From positions 116,582 through 180,581 of the forward strand of contig CAWCEP010000011.1 in NCBI GenBank assembly GCA_963794615.1: a DNA stretch of 64,000 nucleotides, in the 5' to 3' direction. A program made the translations under genes and the position numbers. A model generated the notes under the pieces. That model saw only the letters and a program-made list of their open reading frames with translations, was not told the DNA's origin and did no database searches. Below, one piece after another: positions 55,508-63,995 of the stretch (positions are counted from its first letter, which is position 1; each line of letters starts with the position of its first letter). This DNA is from Chersky-840 sp963794615 (lineage in GTDB: Bacteria; Actinomycetota; Acidimicrobiia; Acidimicrobiales; UBA8190).

Positions 55508-58189
55508 TCAGGAGAGCACGCGCTCTATCGAGAACGATTGCGATCGGCCGTCGACAACGCCGACCACTGAAAATCGCCATGTGCCGGCGTCGAAGACCGT
55601 AAACGCGATGAAATGCCCGGGGCTCAGCCGGACCAGCCGCAAAGGCATCGTGGACCCACCCAGGCGGGACGCCAGGACGCGGGGAGAGGTCTCGGTGGCG
55701 CCGGACGTTCCATCTGACCGAGTGAAGATCAGGTGGAATTGGTTGACACCGGCTTGCAACGACTGGAGGTACACCTCCGCTGCCAACCCATGGGGCAGGG
55801 AGACCTCTGAGATGCTCGGCAGGCTCGGCAGGAGTGGTTGCCCACGGCTCGGCGATACAGCCTGGGCGACCACGGTGGCGCCGGCGAACAGCATCACTGG
55901 TATCGCCACCGAGAGCACGAATCCCCTCAACCCCCGCAGTACGGCGGGGGGCCGGATCCGTTCGATGCCCGTGCGTCCGAGGCGCACGAGCCGGAGGCTG
56001 TTGAGCACCACGATCAGGCTCGAGAAACCCATGGCTACGGCCGCGACGAGCGGATCGAGGAGTCCCGCCGCCGCCAGCGGCAGCGCCGAGACGTTGTACC
56101 CCATGGCCCAGCCGAAGTTCTGGACGATGACCGCCGAGGTGGAACCTGCGATTCCCACCGCGGCAGGGACCCCCTGCAGATCGCTACCGAGCAGTGCGAC
56201 GTCGCTGTTGGCCAACGCCGCCTCCGAGCCACTTCCGACGGCACACCCCACGTCGGCGGCGGCCAGTGCCGGTGCGTCGTTGACGCCGTCACCCACCATG
56301 ACCACCCGATGGTCATCCGCTTGCATGGCTTGAAGCGCATCGAGTTTCTCCGACGGGCTCAACCCGCTCTGGACCCAGTCGATGTTGAGGGTGGCGGCCA
56401 CGGCGGCGACGGCCGGCGCGGCGTCGCCGCTCAAGATCGCCGTCTTGAGTCCCATCTGGTGGAGGGTGGTAATCGCCGGAGCCGCATCGGGCCGTACGGG
56501 CGTGGCCACGGCGATGACCCCGATCGTCTCGTCGTCGCAGGTGACTGAAACGACGGTGTCGCCCCGATCCTGGTACATCGACACCGCAGCGCGCAGCGAC
56601 GTAGGGATCTCGGTGCGGTCGGGACGTCCCACCACGACGCGGTGGCCGTCCACGGAGCCGAGGACCCCCGAACCGGGGAGCACCTCGACGTCGGTTGCGT
56701 GTCCCGCTGGAGCCGTCGCGGCGCGCATTGCCACCGCGATGGGATGGTCGCTGTCGGCCTCCACCGCCGCGGCGAGGCCAAGCACCCGGGAGTCGGCCAC
56801 ATCAGGCACCGATGCCACATCAGTCACGCTGGCAAAGCGCTCGGTCAAGGTCCCGGTCTTGTCGAAGACCACGGTGTCGGCCCGGGCCAGACGCTCGAGG
56901 GCGTCCCCGCTGCGGATGAGAATGCCGAGCGCTGAGGCGCGGCCCGTACCCACCATCATTGCGACCGGCGTAGCCAGGCCCATGGCACACGGGCACGCCA
57001 CCAGCAGCACCGCCACGCCGCTCAGCACAGCTGTCCCGAAGTTGCCGTCGAGGAGCCACCACGCGAGAAACGTGAGCGCGGCGGCGGCGAGCACGACGGG
57101 AACGAAGACGCCGCTGATGCGGTCGGCGAGCCGCTGCGTCGGCGGTTTGTCCCTCTGGGCGTCCTCGACCATGCGCTGCATGCGGGCCAGCACGGACTCT
57201 GCCGCGACGGTGGCGACGCGTACCACGAGTACTCCCGCTCCGTTCCGGGTGCCTCCCGTGACGCTGCTGTCGGGGCCGTGGTCGACAGGCAACGGTTCGC
57301 CGGTGAGCATCGATTCGTCCACGGCGGACCATCCGCTCACGACCACCCCGTCGAGTGGCATGGCTTCGTTGGGACGGACCCGCACCAGGGCGCCCACCGG
57401 CACGCTTTCTGGAGCGACCAGGTGTCCTTCGACGTCGGACGGATCCGACACCACTCGGGCCGTGGGAGGCCGTAACGCCATCAACGAGTGCATGGCCTGA
57501 GCGGCTCGGCCACGGGCGCGTGCCTCGATGGCGCGTCCGGTGACCAAGATGGCGATGATGAGTGGGGCCATGACCCCGTGGAGACGCGCCGCGAACTGCC
57601 CGCCGCCCCCGATGTGCACGTGCCGGCCACCGAGGGCGATCGCCTCCACGGCGCTGACGGCGAGCGCCGCCAGCGTCCCGACGGCGATCAACGTGTCCAT
57701 GCTGGTTCCGCCATGACGAAGGAGGCGGGCGCTCGTGCGCAGAAACGGCCAGCCTCCAGCGAGCTCGACGCCGACGGCGAGCGCCAGGACAATCCAACCC
57801 GACAGTGCGTTCTCGGGGGTGAACAGCGCCACCGCCAGCGCCACCAGGGCAACGGGCCAGGAGATCGCCGCTCTGATCATCCAACGGTCGGGATCGTCGG
57901 GCGAGCGTTGTGTCGTGTCGTCGCTGACCGGCAGAGCCGAGTAGCCGACGGTGCTGACCGTCGCACACAGGTCCTCCAGCCCTGCCTGGGAGGCGTCGTA
58001 CGTAACGAACGCCCTGTTGGTGGCAAGATTCACGGAGGCGCTCAACACGGCCGGTTGGTCGGCGAGCGCCCGCTCGATGCGCGTCGCACAGGCGTTGCAG
58101 TGCATGCCCCCGAGGGTGAGCTCCGACGTCGTGAGATTATCCACGTCATCGGTGAGCGGCGCGGCAGGGTCTGACGGGGCGGTCAGCAC
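55508..58189 (-). CDS. P1B-type heavy-metal (copper) transporting ATPase
   Basis: An 893-residue cation pump. An N-terminal HMA domain has GGMHCNACATRIE (Cys31/Cys34). Eight membrane helices include the CPC motif LLVACPCAMGLATP near residue 400. Phosphorylation Asp is in VVFDKTGTLTE near 445, SDHPIAVAMR supplies the nucleotide-site HP, and VMVGDGVNDAPALAAADVG lies near 633. CPC plus the C-terminal YN/MGYN pattern indicates Cu+ (P1B-1). Unusually, about 150 residues follow the last helices as an extracytoplasmic beta domain (SEVSLPHGLAAEVYLQSLQAG...GTWRFSVVGVVDGR), which resembles the copper-resistance or YtkA-like domains. GTG 58189 overlaps the stop of the small HMA protein. Confidence 0.92.
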   Translation of the reverse strand: MLTAPSDPAAPLTDDVDNLTTSELTLGGMHCNACATRIERALADQPAVLSASVNLATNRAFVTYDASQAGLEDLCATVSTVGYSALPVSDDTTQRSPDDPDRWMIRAAISWPVALVALAVALFTPENALSGWIVLALAVGVELAGGWPFLRTSARLLRHGGTSMDTLIAVGTLAALAVSAVEAIALGGRHVHIGGGGQFAARLHGVMAPLIIAILVTGRAIEARARGRAAQAMHSLMALRPPTARVVSDPSDVEGHLVAPESVPVGALVRVRPNEAMPLDGVVVSGWSAVDESMLTGEPLPVDHGPDSSVTGGTRNGAGVLVVRVATVAAESVLARMQRMVEDAQRDKPPTQRLADRISGVFVPVVLAAAALTFLAWWLLDGNFGTAVLSGVAVLLVACPCAMGLATPVAMMVGTGRASALGILIRSGDALERLARADTVVFDKTGTLTERFASVTDVASVPDVADSRVLGLAAAVEADSDHPIAVAMRAATAPAGHATDVEVLPGSGVLGSVDGHRVVVGRPDRTEIPTSLRAAVSMYQDRGDTVVSVTCDDETIGVIAVATPVRPDAAPAITTLHQMGLKTAILSGDAAPAVAAVAATLNIDWVQSGLSPSEKLDALQAMQADDHRVVMVGDGVNDAPALAAADVGCAVGSGSEAALANSDVALLGSDLQGVPAAVGIAGSTSAVIVQNFGWAMGYNVSALPLAAAGLLDPLVAAVAMGFSSLIVVLNSLRLVRLGRTGIERIRPPAVLRGLRGFVLSVAIPVMLFAGATVVAQAVSPSRGQPLLPSLPSISEVSLPHGLAAEVYLQSLQAGVNQFHLIFTRSDGTSGATETSPRVLASRLGGSTMPLRLVRLSPGHFIAFTVFDAGTWRFSVVGVVDGRSQSFSIERVLS

Positions 58190-58503
58190 GGCGAGGCCGG
58201 ATCCCCCGATGTCAGGGCGGTGGCCCCGCCGCCAGGGCTGGCGATGGCGGCACACAGGGCCTCGACCGACGTGGAGGCGGGGTCGAAAGGCTCCCACGCC
58301 CGAGCGGTGCTGAGGTCCATCGCCGATCGGTCGATCCCAGAATCTCGAAGACCCATCTCCTGAATGGGGGCGGTGCCGGACTGGCAGTGCATCCCACTGC
58401 CCAGCGGTGTGACGTTGGCGGAGCTCCTGACTCGGGAGGGCCCGGAGGCGAGGGAGGGTGGGACGGCACCGACTTCCATGTCGTCAGCGTAATTGCGTCC
58501 CAT
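58183..58503 (-). CDS. Degenerate HMA-domain protein coupled to the ATPase
   Basis: About 106 residues. SSANVTPLGSGMHCQSGTAP aligns with the HMA signature GMxCxxC, but the second Cys is Gly. AMDLSTARAWEPFDPASTSVEALCAAIASPGGGATALTSGD then matches the later HMA strands and helix (V-x-FDP; LxxAI...G). Its stop TGA and the ATPase GTG overlap by seven bases (GTGCTGA), a translational-coupling arrangement. Alternatively it is the first of two HMA domains of one ATPase split by an indel. Start uncertain (58503, 58479 or 58557). A single-Cys HMA would bind copper weakly or only with a partner. Confidence 0.6.
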   Translation of the reverse strand: MGRNYADDMEVGAVPPSLASGPSRVRSSANVTPLGSGMHCQSGTAPIQEMGLRDSGIDRSAMDLSTARAWEPFDPASTSVEALCAAIASPGGGATALTSGDPASPC

Positions 58504-58578
58504 CGATGTCGGCACTCGGGCCATGTCCCGGGACCAAAGGGCCCGACGCCCGCCCATCCCCGGCCCCCAGCCTCATTG

Positions 58579-59190
58579 TCAGTCCCCCGACCAGCACCCC
58601 AGGATGACGTCTGCAATGGTCACGGCCACATTGCCCGAGGGGGTCGGTGGCTCCGCGAATTGGGCAGGTAGGCCGGAGATATCGACGAGCAGCACCTTCC
58701 AGTCCTTGCGGACCACCACAGATCCGTTACGCGTCTGAAATGCACCCTGTCCCAGGTTGAGAAGGGTGTTGGAGTCACCGAGCTCGGAGCGCAGCCCCCG
58801 AAAGTACGCGAACGTCTGCGACCAGCTCGACAGCTCCTTGACCGACAAGGTGAACGAGCCGTTCGGGTAGACGTAGCGACATGAGTAGAGATGGTCGATC
58901 CAGGTGGGTGGCTCCACAACGGCAGTGACTCCGAGGGCCTGGGCGAACTTGCGGTGGGCCTCTGGCACACACACCATCTTTGAGATCGTCGACGGTATGT
59001 TCCCGGCGGGCAGAGGCACCTGTGCACTTGCCACGTTCGACGGGGCTATTGACCCGCACGCCGCGCCGGACATCAGGAATGCCACTACCGCGCTCCAGAG
59101 TAGATATGGCGCTATCCCCCGACTCCTGTGTCGTATGTGGTGACCGTGTGCCTTCCCCAGTGCCGCAAGGTGCGCTCGACGAACGCTCAT
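58579..59190 (-). CDS. Predicted lipoprotein in the copper operon
   Basis: A 203-residue protein with a basic, His-rich leader (RRAHLAALGKAHGHHIRHRSRG), a hydrophobic stretch and lipobox MSGAAC. The mature domain has two Cys that could pair (KMVCVPEAHRKFAQALG and YSCRYVYPNGS), then SFTLSVKELSSWSQTFAYFRGLRSELG and ADVILGCWSGD. No family recognised. It lies 12 bases downstream of the DUF5134-like gene, in the same operon as the ATPase. It may be a periplasmic copper-binding or accessory protein, but there is no Met/His-rich motif in the mature part. Confidence 0.72.
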   Translation of the reverse strand: MSVRRAHLAALGKAHGHHIRHRSRGIAPYLLWSAVVAFLMSGAACGSIAPSNVASAQVPLPAGNIPSTISKMVCVPEAHRKFAQALGVTAVVEPPTWIDHLYSCRYVYPNGSFTLSVKELSSWSQTFAYFRGLRSELGDSNTLLNLGQGAFQTRNGSVVVRKDWKVLLVDISGLPAQFAEPPTPSGNVAVTIADVILGCWSGD

Positions 59191-59202
59191 CGCGCCATCG
59201 AC

Positions 59203-59940
59203 TCAGAGCATCAGAATGAGCATGTAACCCATGGTGACGCACATCGCGATGTGACAGGCCATTTCGAGGCGAGGGGCCATAAAGGGACGGTCGTCGGTTT
59301 GTAATGCCTGAGCGTCAGGCACTGTTGGTGACACGGGTTCGGCGAGCATCGTCTGTCCCTGAAGCCTTGGTCCGCCGCCTCCCAGGACCTCGTATGCCCT
59401 GACGCCGTCGACCGGAGCCAGCTCCTTCGAGGACGACCCGCTGAGACTGTCGATATGCCACACCGCCGACGCGCTCAGGACGATCAGGAAGAACAGGGGA
59501 AGCCCCACGAAGTTCGCCGTGGCTCCCGTCGCCCCACCCATCGACATCCCGCCCGCGCTCGCCGCGCCGCCAGTAGGCGCAGCCAAGTACATGTAGAGCA
59601 TGGCGCACGACATGACCAGGTGCGTCAGGTAATGCGAGACGTGGTGAAGATCGTGGCCCCCACCTTGGCCCAGGTGCTGAGCGGTGAATCGCACGCTGTG
59701 CCAGAAGAACCACCCCGCCAGACCCACGAAGACGGCTTCCCACAGCCCCGTTGGCAGTGTCGTGAGCGCCGGGACCAGCATCCCCGCCATAGCCACACCC
59801 ATGGTGACGTGGGCGACGTTGACATCGATATTGATTCGGCGACGCAATGCCCGTGACGCCAGCAGACGGACGGAGCAGTAGAGCGAAACTGCGATCATCA
59901 GTCCGGCGAAGGATTCGGGAACCCACCCAGGTCCTGACAC
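59203..59940 (-). CDS. DUF5134-like polytopic membrane protein
   Basis: A 245-residue protein with about six helices. ESFAGLMIAVSLYCSVRLL, NVAHVTMGVAMAGMLVPALTTLP, GLWEAVFVGLAGWFFWHSVRF, HLVMSCAMLYMYLAA, PLFFLIVLSASAVWHIDSL and MACHIAMCVTMGYMLILML. Many Met and His residues lie in or next to helices (HVTMGVAMAGM, HDLHHVSHYLTHLVMSCAMLYMYL, GGMSMGG, CHIAMCVTMGYM). This fits a membrane copper or heme site and the DUF5134 pattern. GTG 59940, two bases after the stop of the upstream membrane protein gene. Function unproven. Confidence 0.8.
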   Translation of the reverse strand: MSGPGWVPESFAGLMIAVSLYCSVRLLASRALRRRINIDVNVAHVTMGVAMAGMLVPALTTLPTGLWEAVFVGLAGWFFWHSVRFTAQHLGQGGGHDLHHVSHYLTHLVMSCAMLYMYLAAPTGGAASAGGMSMGGATGATANFVGLPLFFLIVLSASAVWHIDSLSGSSSKELAPVDGVRAYEVLGGGGPRLQGQTMLAEPVSPTVPDAQALQTDDRPFMAPRLEMACHIAMCVTMGYMLILML

Positions 59941-59942
59941 CG

Positions 59943-60926
59943 CTACACCCCCACGGTTTCTCGCCTGAGGCCAACATTGCGGCGTGGGCCAATGCGATAG
60001 GGCCAGTAAGCGGCGGCGATCAGCATCAACAGAGGTCCCGAGTTCGGATCCGTGCCCGAACCCGTGAAGATCCCCCCAAAGTCTTCGCCCAGTACCCAGA
60101 TCCCGGCGCCAAGCACCAGGGCGAGGACAACGGTGACGCGCGCCAGCCGGGAGGGAAGGATCACTCCCACGGCGATCACGCCGAGGATCACCGCCAGCAC
60201 CACCGAGACGCCGAGCCCTCTGTGGGCGAGCAGGTTGGCGACATGGTGGTTCAAGCTCGCCAGCCAGTGGGGCTGACCGGTGGCCATCTGGCTCACGATC
60301 TGATGCAGGCCTTGTGGTGAGCGGTTGGCCCCGAGGAGGGCGACAAAACCGAGTAGCCCCCACAGCACGATCCAGACACCCCGAGCGACCGATGCGCCGA
60401 CTGCCCGAGCGGCGATAAACGGCGTCGTGGCTGTGGTGCGGTCGGCGGGCCACAACAGCACGGCCAGAACGGCGTAGAGCAGAACGGCGCCAGGAGCCCC
60501 GTTGACAGGATTGCCCGTTCCTGAGAACAGCCCTCCTAGTCCTTCGCCGAACCACCACACGCCGCACGACCACACGATCGAGAGAGCAAGCGCCGGTTTG
60601 ATCGTGGGGCGCCAGGCGATCCCGAATCCGATCAAGATCTGCACGACGGCAAAGATGGCGTCGGCCACGACCGAGTGATGGCCGATGACGAGATCCGCCC
60701 AGGTAATCGAGTGAGCGACCGCCGACGGGTTTCCTTGGGCCGTGGCGGCGAGCATTTGACTCCCGAACGCCCGGGTGAACATGAAGGGCTGGAACTGCAA
60801 AAGGCCGTCGACGAGCCACACCGTGGCCAGCACCAGCTGGAGGGCACGCCGGATGTCTCTCGGTTCCCGCTTGTCCCCAATCGCCGGGGACCGGTTGGCG
60901 CTGACGGTGACCGCCACGTCATTCAT
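59943..60926 (-). CDS. Polytopic membrane protein of unknown function, first gene of the operon
   Basis: A 327-residue integral membrane protein with about eight helices. LQLVLATVWLVDGLLQFQPFMFTRAFGSQML, DLVIGHHSVVADAIFAVVQILIGFGIAWRP, LALSIVWSCGVWWFGEGLGGLFSG and VTVVLALVLGAGIWVLGEDFGGIFTGSGTDPNSGPLLMLIAAAYWP. The motif WxxGExxGGxFSGxxxxP occurs twice, once in each half (WWFGEGLGGLFSGTGNP and WVLGEDFGGIFTGSGTDP). That implies an internal duplication with a conserved membrane-edge loop. Such proteins accompany DUF5134 and copper genes in actinobacteria. ATG 60926; the divergent operator region lies just upstream. Confidence 0.78.
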   Translation of the reverse strand: MNDVAVTVSANRSPAIGDKREPRDIRRALQLVLATVWLVDGLLQFQPFMFTRAFGSQMLAATAQGNPSAVAHSITWADLVIGHHSVVADAIFAVVQILIGFGIAWRPTIKPALALSIVWSCGVWWFGEGLGGLFSGTGNPVNGAPGAVLLYAVLAVLLWPADRTTATTPFIAARAVGASVARGVWIVLWGLLGFVALLGANRSPQGLHQIVSQMATGQPHWLASLNHHVANLLAHRGLGVSVVLAVILGVIAVGVILPSRLARVTVVLALVLGAGIWVLGEDFGGIFTGSGTDPNSGPLLMLIAAAYWPYRIGPRRNVGLRRETVGV

Positions 60927-61043
60927 CGTCGCCAGGTCCTCCCTCCCATGGTTTCTCCATGGTCGGTGGGTCTGCGCAGGGGTTACGCTGCCCCGAGCAC
61001 AGACCCAAGCCAATCACGCCCTTCGGGCCCACATCAACGGTGC

Positions 61044-61060
61044 TACTACGTTGCGTAGTA
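61044..61060. promoter_or_regulatory. BlaI/CopY-type operator between the divergent metal operons
   Basis: TACTACG-TTG-CGTAGTA is a perfect 7 + 3 + 7 dyad in the 192-base region between the minus-strand operon (first start 60926) and the plus-strand ATPase (start 61119). TAC...GTA dyads are the hallmark of BlaI/MecI/CopY operators. A gene for such a repressor ends the plus-strand operon. One site could control both directions. Confidence 0.72.
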
Positions 61061-61118
61061 TGTCTAGAAGAGTCGCACCGCCACCGTCAAGCCATTGTTC
61101 TCATAGGTGAGTACGCCG

Positions 61119-63552
61119 ATGGACCAGGGGACCGGGATGATGGCCGCCGCATCGACAGTCGATCCTCCGACATCGGGGAAGACGGTGGTGTCGATAGCTA
61201 TCGGCGGCATGACCTGCGGGGCCTGCGCGGCTCGGATAGAGCAGCGGCTCAACGACCTCGATGGAGTCGAGGCCAGCGTCAACTACGCATCCGAACGAGC
61301 CAGGGTCACGCTCCTGGCCAGCCTGCCGGTGGCCAAGTTGGTGGAGGAGATCCAAAACGTCGGCTACGCCGCCCAGGTCATCGAGGACTCGACGCAATCC
61401 ACGTACGACACAGCCGATGTCGACCGACGCACACGTTCGCTCGGCCGACGACTCGTCGTCGCAGCTGTGCTCTTCATGCCCTTGTGCGACCTCTCAATCG
61501 CATTCTCGCTCGTCCCCAGATTGCGCTTCCCCTACTGGCAATGGGTGCTAATCGTCCTGGCCGCCCCTGTGCTCACCTGGGGGGCGTGGCCGTTCTACAG
61601 AGGCCGCGATCCGCAACGCCCGGCATGGCACCTCCTCCATGGACACCCTCGTCTCACTGGGCATCTTGGCTGCGACAGGGTGGTCGGTGTACGCCATGTT
61701 CTGGCGCGACACCAGCAGAGCGCCGCGCACGGTGCTCTTCGTATTGGCGCATCAATCAGGGGGCGCCATCTACATCGATGTCGCTGTCGGCGTGACAACC
61801 TTCCTCCTGGCGGGGCGCTACTTTGAGGCTTGGTCCAAGCGCCGGACCGGGAACGCCCTGCGCTCATTGGCGGCGGTGGGAGCCAAGGATGTCGCCGTGC
61901 TCGACGCCACAGGCGTGGAGCACCGTCTTCCCGTGGCGCAACTGGCGGTTGGTGACCAGTTCGTCGTGCGCCCAGGGGAGACCGTCGCCACTGACGGAGA
62001 GATCGTCTTTGGGCACTCGGCCATTGATCGCAGCGCCATGACCGGCGAATCCCTTCCCGTCGACGTTGCTCCCGGCGACGACGTCGTGGGTGGCACGGTG
62101 GCAGTAGGGGGTCGGTTGGTCGTCAGGGCCACGAAGGTCGGCCGCGACACCCAGCTGGCCCACATGATCCGGCTCGTCGAGAACGCCCAGAACCAAAAGG
62201 CTGCGGTCCAGCGGCTCGCCGACCGCATCGCGGCGGTCTTTGTCCCTGCTGTGCTCGTCATCGCCCTCATGACCCTGGCTGTCTGGCTGCTGGTCGAAGG
62301 ACCGACAGAGCGAGCGTTCAGCGCGGCGCTCTCTGTCCTGATCATCGCCTGTCCCTGCGCACTGGGCCTGGCCACTCCCACGGCGCTGCTCGTCGCCTCG
62401 GGCCAGGGCGCTCGCCTCGGGATCTTCTTCAAGGGCTACCAGGCACTGGAAGCTTCGCGACAGATCGACACCGTCGTGCTGGACAAGACCGGAACGGTGA
62501 CCGAGGGAAAAATGGCGGTCACAGACGTCGAGGGTGCGCCCGGAGTCGAACGCGCCATGCTCCTGCGATGGGCCGGAGCACTCGAACAGGCTTCCGAGCA
62601 CCTCGTAGGCCGAGCCATCGCCTCTGCTGCAGAAGCGGAACTGGGCAGCTTGCCCACCGTCGACGGGTTCACGTCAGAGCCCGGGGTCGGCGTTCGTGGG
62701 ACTGTCGATGGACATCTGATCTCGGTAGGAAAACTCGACATCTTTGCCAACTGCGTCGGGGAGATACCCGACAAATTGGCGGCCCAATGTGCCGCATGGG
62801 AATCGCTCGGTCGCACGACTGTTCTCGTCGGGCAAGACGAGGCCATCGTCGGAGCCATGGCGGTTGCCGACACGGTCCGACCTTCCGCAGCATCGGCGGT
62901 CCAAGGGCTCCAGGCGCTCGGGCTCCACTGCGTCGTTCTGTCGGGAGACAACGAGCCAACGGTACGTGCGGTGGGCGCTGAGATCGGCGTGACCGACGTG
63001 GTGGCCAGCGCCCTCCCAGCGGACAAGGTGGCCGTCATTCGACGGCTCCAGGAGGAGGGTCGGTCGGTGGCCATGGTCGGCGACGGGGTCAACGACGGCC
63101 CCGCTCTCGTCTGCGCGGATCTTGGTCTGGCCGTCGGATCCGGTACGGACGTGGCGATCAACGCCGCAGACCTGATCATTGTGCGAGACGATTTGGGAGT
63201 CGTCGTCACGGCTATCGACCTCGCCCGACGTACGCTGAAAACGATCCGGGGCAATCTCGCCTGGGCGTTCGCCTACAACGTGGCAGCGATCCCTTTGGCG
63301 GCTTTGGGGTTTCTCAATCCGCTGATCGCGGGTGCTGCCATGGCACTCTCGTCGGGGTTCGTGGTGTGGAACAGCTCGCGGCTTCGGCACGTGGGTGGTA
63401 CAGGATCCCAGGTCGATGTTTCCATCGATGATGCGGTTAGGACAGGAGTCGCCAGTCTTTCGACGACGGAGGACGCAGTCACGGGTACAGGCCATTCGAT
63501 TCCCACTCGTTCGCACAGGAGTAATCACTCGGCAAAGATGGTTCGCCAGTGA
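61119..63552 (+). CDS. P1B-type heavy-metal (copper) transporting ATPase, CtpV/CopA-like (one frameshift)
   Basis: A pump of about 810 residues. The HMA domain reads SIAIGGMTCGACAARIEQRLN (Cys33/Cys36). Helices with the CPC motif LIIACPCALGLATPTALLV lie near residue 410. TVVLDKTGTVTEG is near 454, ASEHLVGRAI (the HP-loop His, with Leu for Pro), and VAMVGDGVNDGPALVCADLG. C-terminal AFAYNVAAIPLAALGFLNPLIAGAAMALSS (YN and MxxSS) fits Cu+ specificity. One extra G near 61603 splits WPFYR from AAIRNARHGTSSMDTL. ATG 61119 has AGGTGA eight bases upstream; GTG 61107 is alternative. The stop overlaps the BlaI-type gene. It is clearly distinct from the ATPase at 55508, not a recent duplicate. Confidence 0.92.
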
Positions 63553-63995
63553 GTGCGACTACAGCGTGTGCCAACCCGAAGTGCTCGTGTGATCCGTGCA
63601 CCTGCGTCCAATGCGGTTGCGGTGTGGCCAGGCTCGGAGAACTCGAACGCCGAGTGATGGATCTCCTTTGGGAAGATTCCGGTCGCGAGTTGACCGGACG
63701 CGACGTGGCCGTGGCACTTCCCGAGTACGCCTATACGACTGTGGCTACGGTTCTCGACCGGCTCGTCCAAAAAGGATTGGTGAATCGGCGTATGGAGGGA
63801 AGGGCGATTCGATTCTCCACCACCGGTACGCGGGCCGACCACACTGCGGAACTGATGCACGAGACTCTGGTGGTCACCGGCGACACCGATTCTGCTCTCG
63901 TTCGCTTCGCGGAGACACTGTCGCGTTCGGAGGCGGAAGTTCTCCGCCGCGCTCTCGATCAACCCAGACAAGGGTCACGAACGGCAAAGCCATAG
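63549..63995 (+). CDS. BlaI/MecI/CopY-family repressor with N-terminal Cys-rich metal motif
   Basis: A 148-residue regulator. Residues 7-25 are CANPKCSCDPCTCVQCGCG, seven cysteines in CxC/CxxC spacing like bacterial metallothionein fingers. A winged helix follows (LGELERRVMDLLWEDSGRELTGRDVAVAL...YAYTTVATVLDRLVQKGLVNRRMEGRAIRFS) and a C-terminal dimerisation helix (DTDSALVRFAETLSRSEAEVLRRAL). The BlaI peptidase-cleavage control is unlikely because no BlaR partner is next to it; copper or another thiophilic metal binding to the Cys cluster is the likely trigger. CopY of enterococci has its CxC motifs at the C-terminus, so the N-terminal location is distinctive. GTG 63549 overlaps the ATPase stop. 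The gene is complete within the window. Confidence 0.88.
   Translation: MSATTACANPKCSCDPCTCVQCGCGVARLGELERRVMDLLWEDSGRELTGRDVAVALPEYAYTTVATVLDRLVQKGLVNRRMEGRAIRFSTTGTRADHTAELMHETLVVTGDTDSALVRFAETLSRSEAEVLRRALDQPRQGSRTAKP

Noticed and set aside
59941..60819. N-terminal extension of the DUF5134-like reading frame
   Set aside because: The text before GTG 59940 is Arg-rich and antisense-like and overlaps the well-supported membrane protein gene in another frame.
61044..61060. Intrinsic terminator
   Set aside because: No T-tract on either side, and it lies between divergent gene starts, where an operator is expected.
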